Positions 1 through 8,572 of a DNA stretch of 64,000 nucleotides are shown in pieces. The notes under the pieces were generated by a model, which saw only the letters and a program-made list of their open reading frames with translations, was not told the origin of the DNA and ran no database searches. Both the position numbers and the translations under genes were made by a program. Numbering within the stretch: the stretch's first letter is position 1; each line of letters starts with the position of its first letter. The stretch spans positions 12,429,001-12,493,000 of the forward strand of contig NC_060114.1 of the NCBI RefSeq assembly GCF_021155765.1. The letters run 5' to 3'. Source of the stretch: Diprion similis. Taxonomy: Eukaryota; Arthropoda; Insecta; Hymenoptera; Diprionidae.

Positions 1-2
1 TG

Positions 3-261
3 ATCGAGTTTCTGCGTCCCTCTTACTGCAATAATCAGATCATTTCGCGTTCCGCAATGGAATTGCGGCCGCATCATACCTCTACGCAATACCTACTCCT
101 CTCAACTTCTTCAGGTGTGTTGTACGATTCATTCTCGATCACACATGACATTTATCACACTCGTTTTCCAATTGTTCACCGTATTTTTTTCAACAGGCAA
201 TTTAGAAAGCGAGATTCCATCGATACATGGAACTGTTCTCCGTATCAACAAGTGGGAATAG
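3..261 (+). CDS. possible 3' end of a gene cut by the left edge
   Basis: A frame is open from the window edge (base 3) to 114 and ends at a possible GTGTGT donor in phase 1. A pyrimidine-rich tract ending in TTCAACAG (190-196) is followed by an exon from 197 that joins in the same phase and stops at 259-261. The two pieces would give about 57 residues of an unknown C-terminus. The first in-frame ATG is at 57, but the frame stays open upstream of it. I recognise no domain. The intron would be 82 bases, a normal insect size. A chance pairing of a short open frame with splice-like sites is also possible. Confidence 0.3.
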   Translation, partial: SSFCVPLTAIIRSFRVPQWNCGRIIPLRNTYSSQLLQVCCTIHSRSHMTFITLVFQLFTVFFSTGNLESEIPSIHGTVLRINKWE

Positions 262-1166
262 GTCCGACTATAGAGGACAAAGTCACGACTTAAACGACGC
301 TGTCTTTGGAGACAAATCAACGAAGAACCCTTAATCCTCTTTCATTCAATTTGCACCTACAACATTGACACTATTTATTATATTTAGCATATGATTATCA
401 ACATAACTCAAACAATATTCCTTGTGGATTATGATTCACCACTCATAACGTAACATCATTCCGCATAATATATAATAGTAGCTGATAAGAGCGCGACGTT
501 ACTCATATTTAAATACCGAAGAGTTGGATGTATTATACCCTTATAACTATGATAACGAAATCGTATATTTATTCGTAACTGGTATTGATGTGTAAAAATT
601 TTCTTTTAAAGTTCCAAAGTTGCTTGAATATTATATTTGGTATTGTAGTACACTCATATTACTAATTAGGCTGTTACTAGGCGACTACTGAAGACGCTTG
701 CATTGAGATGAGAATGAATATAACATTTTGCTCAGAGCATCAAGATTGCGTTACTTGGAATCATTTCTAATTTTCTCTGCAGCTGCCCAAAAACGATCTC
801 AATTCCTAAGGATTCTTGGCCCTTCCTTGAAAATGTGCAAAAATATTGAACCAAAATAGGATTCGTTATTGAAATATTCTTTCCATGGATTGGTTATACG
901 TAATAATATATGATTGATCAACATATGCATTTACATGTGGTAGTACACGGGCTCAGCGTATAGAAATTTCCATCATTCCTGGCACTTGCGTAATGGTTGA
1001 AAAATACCTGTGTTCTACATGCAAACATGCCGGCGTTAGAATTAGCTACAAAGTTTGCGATAAGGTATTGGAAGGTTCAGTATATAGCACAGGACAATAG
1101 AGAAGATATGGTAATAACAAAAAAAAAAGTGTCGCAATCGTTATAGTTTATCCACGCCGTGAACGC
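262..1166. other. AT-rich intergenic DNA with one promoter-like motif
   Basis: I see no supported gene here. The segment at 483-519 (a TGATAAGAG box followed by CATATTTAAATACCGA) recurs at 2061-2100 and may be promoter-like. It is listed separately. Confidence 0.5.
483..519 (+). repeat. dispersed promoter-like segment, copy 1
   Basis: This copy carries a GATA-type box (TGATAAGAG), then CGAC, then ACTCATATTTAAATACCGA. The same order of blocks is present at 2061-2100. The AT core TATTTAAATA could serve as a TATA box, but no gene start is evident just downstream. It may be a relic of a duplicated gene promoter. Confidence 0.45.
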
Positions 1167-1173
1167 TATATAT
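1167..1173 (+). promoter_or_regulatory. candidate TATA box of the secreted-protein gene at 1254
   Basis: TATATAT lies in the context GCTATATATCC, about 80 bases before the ATG at 1254. This would place a transcription start near 1200. The position fits, but the motif is common in AT-rich DNA. Confidence 0.35.
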
Positions 1174-1253
1174 CCAGTGGTTACAAGAGGTTGCACTTTA
1201 AACGTGTTTTCGCATTGTACAATCGTCATTTGACGGAACTGGAAGAGTACATT

Positions 1254-1854
1254 ATGAAGCGACTAGCGAGTCTATTTCTGATTATCATCTTGACTGCAGA
1301 ATACGCCAGTGCTGGTGAGCATTCGGATTAAACAGACACCATTGCGACTACTCTTGTCATTTGTTTACTCCATTTCATCAATTCAAAATCAGTTTGAAAT
1401 ATATCATGTATCCGCCACTCTCAATAATCATACAAATGACATTTGTCGACTTCCAGTATCTCTGCGAAGACGGAGAGATGCCAGCGATGAGAGCATGGAA
1501 AGTAGCAATGGTGTGAACAGCGCGATGATGGATCATGTTAGGCAGCTAATCAACCAGGTAGAAGGCTTTCCCTTCATCGGAGACATAGTTGAGAACGTTT
1601 TAAATCAGGTACTACGCATTACGATTCAATTGGACAATGCAACCAACGGAGCTTTTAGTCGGATGATGAATAAGGTAATGCCATGTACAATTGCTGTTGA
1701 GGGAAGTACAGTGTGCAGCGGAGATCCCATGGTATTACAAATTCGTGAGTTCACTATAAACGTGATAAATCAGTTCTTTCCTCCATGGGCAAGGATTGTG
1801 ATGACCACGGTTATGGATCGCATAAATCCTAATAATTTCTCTGACAACCGCTAG
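1254..1854 (+). CDS. small secreted protein, two exons (unknown family)
   Basis: Exons are 1254-1314 and 1457-1854, giving 152 residues. Exon 1 encodes a clear signal peptide (MKR, then a Leu/Ile-rich core, ending around EYASA) and stops in phase 1 at GGTGAGC. The acceptor is TTCCAG at 1451-1456. Straight after the signal the mature chain has a tetrabasic site (SLRRRRDASDES), a likely processing point. An acidic, Ser-rich stretch follows, then an amphipathic helical region with one PCT...VC cysteine pair. I do not recognise the family. The layout (signal exon, phase-1 intron, Ser/Asn linker, helical body) is shared with the genes at 3452-4043 and 5910-6315. The start is the first ATG and gives the signal peptide directly. 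Function is unknown; export from the cell is inferred. Confidence 0.7.
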
Positions 1855-2060
1855 CCTGGCTCTGTCCATCTGTGCGCAATATTGATATTACTGATATTAT
1901 ACAATTATCTATGTAACAATGCATCTTTACTGCATCTGTGTTTGATTAAAACGTGATCTATATAATGCATATTTCCTGAAGAAATTTCCATCCACCTTTA
2001 TTGTTAATTATTCCTCATGCCACCGTGCACTTAAATGCGTGTAATATGTATAAGTATAAT

Positions 2061-2100
2061 TGATAAAAGATCGACCTGGTCACTCATATTTAAATACCGA
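2061..2100 (+). repeat. dispersed promoter-like segment, copy 2
   Basis: Copy 2 has TGATAAAAGATCGAC followed by ACTCATATTTAAATACCGA. It matches 483-519 over about 37 bases with a few changes. Its upstream flank (TGTATAAGTATAAT, 2047-2060) recurs at 2695-2708 together with a TCGAC block, so a third partial copy may exist there. Confidence 0.45.
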
Positions 2101-2121
2101 TCAAGTGTACGAGAGAGCATT

Positions 2122-2361
2122 GCAGGAAAAAATAATTTGTTAATTTCCATCGTGGTACTCTCTGAAAAGAGAGTTTGCATGGGTTAAAAGGAAGATTCTC
2201 TCTAAAGATGAGTATTGTACGTTACGTCAAAGATGGTTCATTAAATTTTTCACTTTTCTTAAAAAAAGTTTTAAAAAAATGAAAAACTGAATGAGCGCCA
2301 TCTTGGACGTAATGTACAACGCTCGTACCACGGTGAAAATTTGCGAATTATTTGTTCCCGA
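2122..2361. mobile_element. foldback (MITE-like) element
   Basis: The two ends are imperfect inverted repeats. The left end runs from 2122 (GGAAAAAATAATTTG, then CCATCGTGGTAC). The right end carries GTACCACGGTG, then GCGAATTATTTGTTCCC. The inner parts also pair: GTACGTTACGTCAAAGATGG near 2218 against CCATCTTGGACGTAATGTAC near 2300. The whole is a long palindrome with no coding capacity. This fits a non-autonomous foldback DNA element. Confidence 0.6.
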
Positions 2362-2499
2362 AGCATCCGAAGTGATAAACATGGTAATCGCTGTATTTGA
2401 CACGTGGTATAAGTTTTTCCTGTGAGTAAATATGGCACAGAAAGTAGCTCGCCTTATGATTTCTAATCATTCGACCGGGTTGTCAGAAGTTTGTATCGG

Positions 2500-2631
2500 T
2501 TCACTTTTTCTAAAAAATTGAAAAATCGAATGAGTGCCATCTTAGACGTACAAAAATCTTTCATTCAACCCAAACAAACTCTTGAGAGGGTACAACGATG
2601 GAAATTCGCAAATTATTTTTTCGTCTAATAC
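2500..2631. mobile_element. inverted half copy of the 2122-2361 foldback element
   Basis: The reverse complement of 2570-2631 reads AAAAATAATTTGCGAATTTC, then CATCGTTGTACCCTCTC, then a GAGTTTG...GGGTTGAA block. This matches the left arm at 2122-2195 base for base apart from scattered changes. The inner CCATCTTAGACGTA block is also kept. It is a second, partial member of the same repeat family. Confidence 0.55.
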
Positions 2632-3451
2632 ACTAGTAAACACTGTATGCCAGACGGATACACTCGGATTTGAATTTCGTCCACGATGATCAGATGTATA
2701 AGTATAATGTGAAGTTAATATCGACGCTCTAAATTATATACTGAAAGGAAAAAGTCTAAATACTTAAGACTAATTAATGAAACAATGTAGTCACTAATGA
2801 GTATTACTATAATTCAACTCAACTACACCGTTCTGTCCCATTCATCTTTATATCATGGCGGGAACGCGAATGAAGTTAAGGGTGCGTTTCGAAATTAGCT
2901 CCCAGTACTGTCAACAATCTTTTATTTCTTTCGTGATGCCGAGTTCTTGACAAGTTCTATAAAAAGTTTTTATCGCGGTTTTATCCAATGAACATTAGGA
3001 AAATGTGTTGAGTACATAATGCGTATAGTACACGATGAAAATAAGCTATAGATATTCAGAATAGTGAATTGATAACCGCAGGTAATTACTGGGCCACGGA
3101 TTAGTATGTAAATGTATATTTTCTATTTAAATCATTTTCATTCCGTATTTGGTTTTCTACATAAAGTATGACGTTTGGAAGCAGAAAATGCAGTTTCTAT
3201 TTTCCATAGTTTAGTTTTTCCAGTCTATATTAAATGTACATATTTAATACATATTCAACTGGGCCCTAGTAATTACAAACACGTAGACGTATGATACCGT
3301 CATAAAATAGAGGAGTCTGTATGGTGGAAGATCGTCTACACTTGAATGCCAAAGATCTATTGAAACAGTTGTGTACGATCCGTTTCTGCACTGCTCATGT
3401 CAAGTACACAGTTGACAAAGGCAAAGGCCCGTTTAGAATATTGTCTCGAGA

Positions 3452-4043
3452 CTAACTGGGTTGCAGATATCCAAGAATTTTCAGCATTATGTATAAGGAG
3501 TGGGTAGACATTATTGCGGTATTCAGACTCTCCGGTAGTACTTCCTGACGCGCCAGTTTCACGGAAAATTCGTCCAATGTTGGCAGCATGAAGTTCTTCG
3601 TGATCCACCAGGTCTTAACCAACGCAGCTTCACTCACGTCCGATACTATCTTGCCTGTGACATTCATCAAAGTACGTTGCACTGCAATAATTATATTTCT
3701 GATCATCGCCATAGGTTCCAATATCAGCAAGCGCCACAGCAGAACCAACGGCATGCTGACGATGTTCATAATAATGCTGCTGGTGTTATCGTGGCCTGAA
3801 AAGAACGTTTCATTCGTCAATATCAATTTTTTTCGTTTATGATCCGGTATTGAATGATAAACCTACGATCATATTACCCTCATCACTATTGCTTGTCGTC
3901 TGCAGCTCGTTGGTCTTCGTATTAAGATCGACAGATCGTTTGCCCCCGGAATTGGAATTAGCTGCACGACCAGCAAGCACTTGTGGAAAGATGGAGTGGA
4001 TTGTCAGGAAAATAGCGAGAAAAATGAGTCCCCTTTTCGACAT
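3452..4043 (-). CDS. small secreted protein, two exons (unknown family)
   Basis: Exons are 4043-3863 and 3795-3452, giving 174 residues. The 67-base intron has donor G|GTTTAT and acceptor CTTTTCAG, in phase 1. The ATG at 4043 is chosen over an open frame upstream because it gives a strong signal peptide (MSKRGLIFLAIFLT, ending near QVLA). The mature N-terminus is Ser/Asn-rich and has a dibasic site (GGKRS). Exon 2 encodes long hydrophobic and amphipathic helices without cysteines, ending in GYLQPS. I do not recognise the family. Like its neighbours at 1254 and 6315, it is a short exported protein with a basic processing site. Without the intron, two overlapping open frames in different phases would have to be explained by a frameshift. 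Confidence 0.6.
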
Positions 4044-5909
4044 CGTTGCGACTAGGGGCGCGTCACTTCTGCTGCAGGAGAGTGGAACCTGAGGATAATC
4101 AGCCCGTGGCAATCCCCTCTCTTGTGGCAGAAGATAACCTTCGTAATTAGGTTAACTATTCAAACTAGGTATGTTGGTGGCATATGCATACTGCATTTGC
4201 AATGAAATTGAGTGATAATGGCGTCAACTGTGACGTATTGGTTGACGGTATGATGTGCTAAATCGACAATAGACTCGTGGTAGGATTAAGAGGAAAACCA
4301 GCAGAAGGCGATTCTATATTTTTCAATAGTTCACACTGACAATTTACTGATTTATATGTCGCTTATTCACGTCACGTCGAAAGAAGGGCCATAAACCCAC
4401 TCGTATAACGTTGTTGACAGTAAGAGGCTTAATTTATGTATCAGGAAAGGATTTACCACAAAGTCTTTGATCAGAAAATAAAGTTATAGAAGAAGTCTAC
4501 AAATGGAAAGCTCGTCAGTTATTCATTACGGAATTTGATATTGACACACTTTGATGAGTAAGTGCCATAGTATCGCTTTCATTGTCAACTCAAAATTACT
4601 GTCAACGTTATGCACCGCAGGTGGACTGATGGATTATCGGAAAGATGCTATACTTGCAATATAGGTAATTGGTACGCTTATTCAGCATAATTATCTGCAT
4701 ATCTGTATGATAATATCAGTAAATAGCCTCGGACGAATTGATATCAATTTCGAGGGCGAATCAATCGTTGTGTTACGCACTATCCACGCAACGTTAATTG
4801 TGTTTTGTAAAAACTGCTCAACAATGTCTAATTAACAGGTGAATAATTCACGAGTCGCTAGTGATAAGCCGAACGGCTAAGGTCGTGTTTCATGTAATTA
4901 ACCTGTGGCTTGTAAATAATAAATAAAAATTCATGCGGCAATCACATGTGAAATTTAAGTAATTTGAATTGTTCCAATAAACTGTAGACGAAAGCATAGT
5001 CGACAATGATGACATTGAATACGTACGTAATATGAGTAAGTCCCACGTACACAAACCATTAATTGGAGCGTCAAAAATTTGATCATATTTTAAGATTGGA
5101 CGGTATAGAATTCTACGGCTGAGAATTCAGTCGATCATTTCGGAGGAATTTGCAAAACAGAAATTGAGCGATCGGTCTTGTTTGCGCCTATCGACATAAG
5201 TTGGTGTGTTTTTACAACTCTGATGAATAAAAGGGAGAAGAAAACCTGTGTACACACTGAAAAATATACCTCATATGACTAATTGGTATACTCTGTACAT
5301 ACATGGCATACGCTTAAATTTAATGTTAGACCTTCGCTTCGTATCGTACGAATACCTACAAGCTGATAACACAAGCCGGAACGTTTTAATATTTTTCTAG
5401 GTTGTATAAAATTTCTGATGCTTCATGTTACAATTACGAGACTTACTACCACTGAATAGATTACCACTTAAAACTGAATTTTTCATTCAACGAAATACAT
5501 TAATTGCCACCGAATTAATCAAACAACTTATTTGACTAGACTGGATAAGACATTTTTTAGTCAGAAAATAATTAGAATTTAGTCTTGAGAGTAGCTGTAA
5601 TATTTTCTTTCAACGATCAAATGGAGTCTTAAATTACTGCAACTAAAATCTGACTGTTCCCAATAATAAGAAAAAATAAAGATGGGATACTAGAAATAAG
5701 TCTTGTTGTATATTGCGTAATTATCAGCGCATTATTTATGAACAATAAATATGCATGATTTACATTCTACGTGTTATGCTCATTTATAGTAGATACGGCT
5801 GTCTATACAATTATTAATCTTCTCGTCTGTTAAATATTCGCATATAATGTGAAGGAAATAATTCATCGAAGTCCCGAAGTAAATTAACAGGCATCCGCAT
5901 CTCGTTAGC
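4044..5909. other. intergenic DNA, nothing recognised
   Basis: This AT-rich stretch lies between two small secreted-protein genes on the minus strand. It has no long open frames, no convincing splice pairs and no obvious repeats. Confidence 0.5.
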
Positions 5910-6315
5910 CTACACATATGCGCAAGAAATTTCCATTGGCATAATGGAGAACACGGTGCAGGGAAATCTCTGTCCCCAAAAGGTTGTCATCAAAAAATCC
6001 ATCAGCCACATAATTGGGATGACATTCCACAAGTCGTTGGACTCCGTCAGACCCGTGGAACTTTCGGTCGAGTTATCGTTGTTGATTTCGGTTGATCCCG
6101 AATCAACTGAACCTGACTCATTAGAATTATCTGTGGAATTTCAAAGTATGATATATGCGAAGCACTGTACAGTTTTGTTAAAACTCATGAGTTAACATGT
6201 CTGTATCGTTAAAGCACTTACCTGCCTCGCAAAAACTCGCGAGCACGAGGATCGTGATCATAGTGACTCCTATGAAGAAACGATGCAAGTTACTCGCCAT
6301 TCTCAGTTTCACCAT
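5910..6315 (-). CDS. small secreted protein, two exons (unknown family)
   Basis: Exon 1 is 6315-6222 (ATG at 6313-6315) or 6300-6222 if the inner ATG (MASNLHR) is used. Exon 2 is 6130-5910. The donor is G|GTAAGTG (phase 1) and the acceptor is TTCCACAG. From the inner ATG the protein has 99 residues. It begins with a signal peptide ending about SFCEA, followed by an Asn/Ser/Glu/Asp-rich linker of roughly 35 residues with several N-x-S/T sites. A Trp/Met-rich hydrophobic body follows, with two cysteines (RFPCT and ISCAYV). The PCT motif recalls PCT in the gene at 1254. A TATA box sits upstream (6388-6397). Family and role are unknown. Confidence 0.6.
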
Positions 6316-6387
6316 CTTGGATAATACCTCGACAAAGTGACGAAGGAGATACTGAATACCTAGTGCGTGTCCTCGATCATGTTACTT

Positions 6388-6397
6388 CTTTTATATA
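6388..6397 (-). promoter_or_regulatory. TATA box of the gene at 6315
   Basis: On the minus strand the bases read TATATAAAAG. They lie about 75-85 bases before the likely start codon, so transcription would begin near 6362. This is a good match to the consensus. Confidence 0.5.
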
Positions 6398-7118
6398 CTT
6401 GGGAACTGTTGTTGTCTACATGAACACGTTGTAATTGGGGGCGTAATGGGTTGTGGCGACTTTACGCACCTTATGTTTGGAATTGTGTGTTCTTATCAGC
6501 CACGATGCGCGAATAATCTACTGCAGCTCGATTTCACCAACTTATTTCACAACGTATCAAGAAATTTTTTTGAAACTCAATGTTAATGCAATTTTATCAT
6601 GCGACCGGGTGACTCAAGTTTCCTTACACCTGTACGAAAAGATATCACACCTGTAATTTAATGTATTTCCATTACCTGACTATGACATTATGTAAGTATA
6701 ATTTTCTACTAGCTCAAGGGCTGTAAAGATTCTTTCGCCACTGCATTGGTGCATGTATTATAAAGATCTGGACATGCAGACCTTCTCCAACGGGGAAATA
6801 GCCTATCCAAGGAACAAGAAGAAGCAGAAGGAGTTATAAAAGGAGGGTTGTACATAATTGTTATTATCACGCGACAATCGCTTAGTTCTTATTTTATCTT
6901 TAATCCAGTTGGCATTTATATTTAGGATTCAAGTCGTGAATGAGTTGAACTCGAATATAGACTAATACATATTCCATGTTATTCTCACTGCATGTTTTTT
7001 CGCGTGACTGCGAAATGAACAAATTATATTTTCATCATCATCATTTCCATTAAGCTTAGTACATAGTACATACTGTGGTTAATTGTAAGATGTATGTATA
7101 TAAAAGTGAAGACGGCCG
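6398..7118. other. intergenic DNA, nothing recognised
   Basis: This is the spacer between the secreted-protein gene and the downstream protease exon. I saw no splice-supported coding exon, repeat or RNA gene. Confidence 0.45.
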
Positions 7119-7319
7119 TTATAATTTCTCCGCAGCTTGGCGAGCTTCGGCCATGTAGAGCCTGCCGAGATCGCTCAGATCGGCGGTTTCCTCTAAGAGC
7201 CAATCACGGTAGTAGAATACTCGTGCAAAGCCATCTGGTAAACCATTGGCGCAGAGATTTGCCCACGACACAACCCCAGCCAATTCTCGGTTACACACGA
7301 GAGGACCGCCAGAATCACC
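7119..7319 (-). CDS. second terminal exon of an S1 serine protease (alternative exon or remnant)
   Basis: This 67-codon segment begins after a TAG acceptor in phase 0 and ends with TAA at 7119-7121. It encodes the end of an S1 protease: [19 protein letters not shown], a [13 protein letters not shown] loop, and a C-terminal helix ending AEARQAAEKL. It is closely similar to the last exon of the gene at 8573-10736 (8776-8573) and has the same phase. It is intact and has no stop inside. No other protease exon is visible between 7320 and 8572. It could be an alternative last exon spliced from the exon ending at 9502, or the remnant of a tandem gene copy. It differs at position 216 (chymotrypsin numbering), where Ala replaces Gly. 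Confidence 0.7.
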   Translation of the reverse strand, partial: GDSGGPLVCNRELAGVVSWANLCANGLPDGFARVFYYRDWLLEETADLSDLGRLYMAEARQAAEKL

Positions 7320-7726
7320 CTACGACACGTGTCGTATTTTATGATATTTCAAATAAATAATGCGATTATCGTATAAATGAGGATGCATGATGGATAGTTG
7401 TGCCATTAACCGACTAATTTAAACTACAAGCGAAGCGTTGGGCGGAAAAAAAACCTTGGACGGGAATATTTATCACATTACCGGTAATAATAACTGACCA
7501 CGGCTGTCAATTTTTCGTAATCGAACTAACAATTTAGTGACAACTGACTTTTAAGATAAAAACTGCAAAACAATAACAATATAGAAATATATTTTACAAG
7601 CACATATGTGCATGCACGGAAATCATGAAATTCTCCATAATCGTTCTGGATCCACGATAACTTATAGCTTTCGATACGCCGTTTCCCGATAGGCGATTGT
7701 CGTTTCAAAAAGCTTTTATCGTTCGC

Positions 7727-7934
7727 TTCGAAAAAAGTTTATTGCAACGCGAATTGTATTTATGTACATACATGTCCATTAATTCCTGTGATTTAGAACT
7801 GTTGATATGAATTACGTGCAGCAATTTTCATTTCGAAAAAAGTTTATTGTAACGTGAATTGTATGGACATACATACATGTCCATTAATTCCTGTGATTTA
7901 TTGTTAGAACTGTTGATATAAATTACGTGCAGCA
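7727..7934. repeat. tandem duplication of about 100 bases
   Basis: Copies lie at 7727-7823 and 7832-7934. Both run from TTCGAAAAAAGTTTATTG through ACATGTCCATTAATTCCTG to AATTACGTGCAGCA, with few substitutions and one small insertion. There is no coding potential. Confidence 0.75.
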
Positions 7935-8210
7935 CGCACACCTACGTTAATACATATTCGCTCCGTAATAAATTGGTGAAATAAAAATTATACATCGGAC
8001 CGTTAACAACTATGATAATAACATTTGTTCCGTTATGTCTGTGTAGAAATTATCGCTGTCAAGTTAATTTATGTAAGAGTTCAGCAATTCACGTCCCGCA
8101 TGCAGGGCATCATATAGTGCTCTCCAAATAATAATCATGAGACTCATGAATGAACGAAAATGTAGAACATTATTTAGCTTTAACTCTTGTTTTCCTCTGA
8201 TCTTGTACCA

Positions 8211-8431
8211 CTCCCTTTTTAAAGACCCCTAGTTATAGGCAAATCAAAGTACAATCCACTCTGAGCAGCTCCGAGTTTCGCTGAGGCGACGTCCACATTC
8301 GCAGCCATGTGCAAACAAAAGAGCAGCGGAGCTGCTCAGAATGAATTGATATCATGATTTGCCTATAATTAGGAGCTGCTCGGAATGAACATGTACTACG
8401 TTTTGCTCATAATTAGGGGTCCCTAAGGGAG
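8211..8431. mobile_element. MITE with about 35-base terminal inverted repeats
   Basis: The left end is CTCCCTTTTTAAAGACCCCT, then AGTTATAGGCAAATCAAAGTAC. The right end, reverse-complemented, is CTCCCTTAGGGACCCCTAAT, then TATGAGCAAAACGTAGTAC. The interior holds further inverted pieces (GAGCAGCTCCG against GGAGCTGCTC, and TAGGCAAATCA against TGATTTGCCTA). It is 221 bases long with no open frame. This fits a non-autonomous DNA transposon. It lies between the two protease terminal exons. Confidence 0.65.
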
Positions 8432-8572
8432 CACTTCACGAAAATAACAAGGTACAGGTATACCTAAAATTACTTCCGCGTTTACGCTGATCCCTGCCGC
8501 GATCATTGTCTCTATTTTGTATGATTGATTGTTCGGTGTGTAAAGATCATATAGGCAAATCTAACCGCTCTA

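Larger units (their letters stand above)
1855..3451. other. intergenic DNA with foldback repeats
   Basis: No gene is supported here. The stretch holds the second promoter-like repeat (2061-2100), a foldback repeat (2122-2361) and an inverted half copy (2500-2631). The rest is AT-rich DNA with no structure that I can see. Confidence 0.5.

Noticed and set aside
7094-7360. + strand frame over the distal protease exon
   Set aside because: The minus strand encodes the recognisable GDSGGP exon; the + frame is its shadow.
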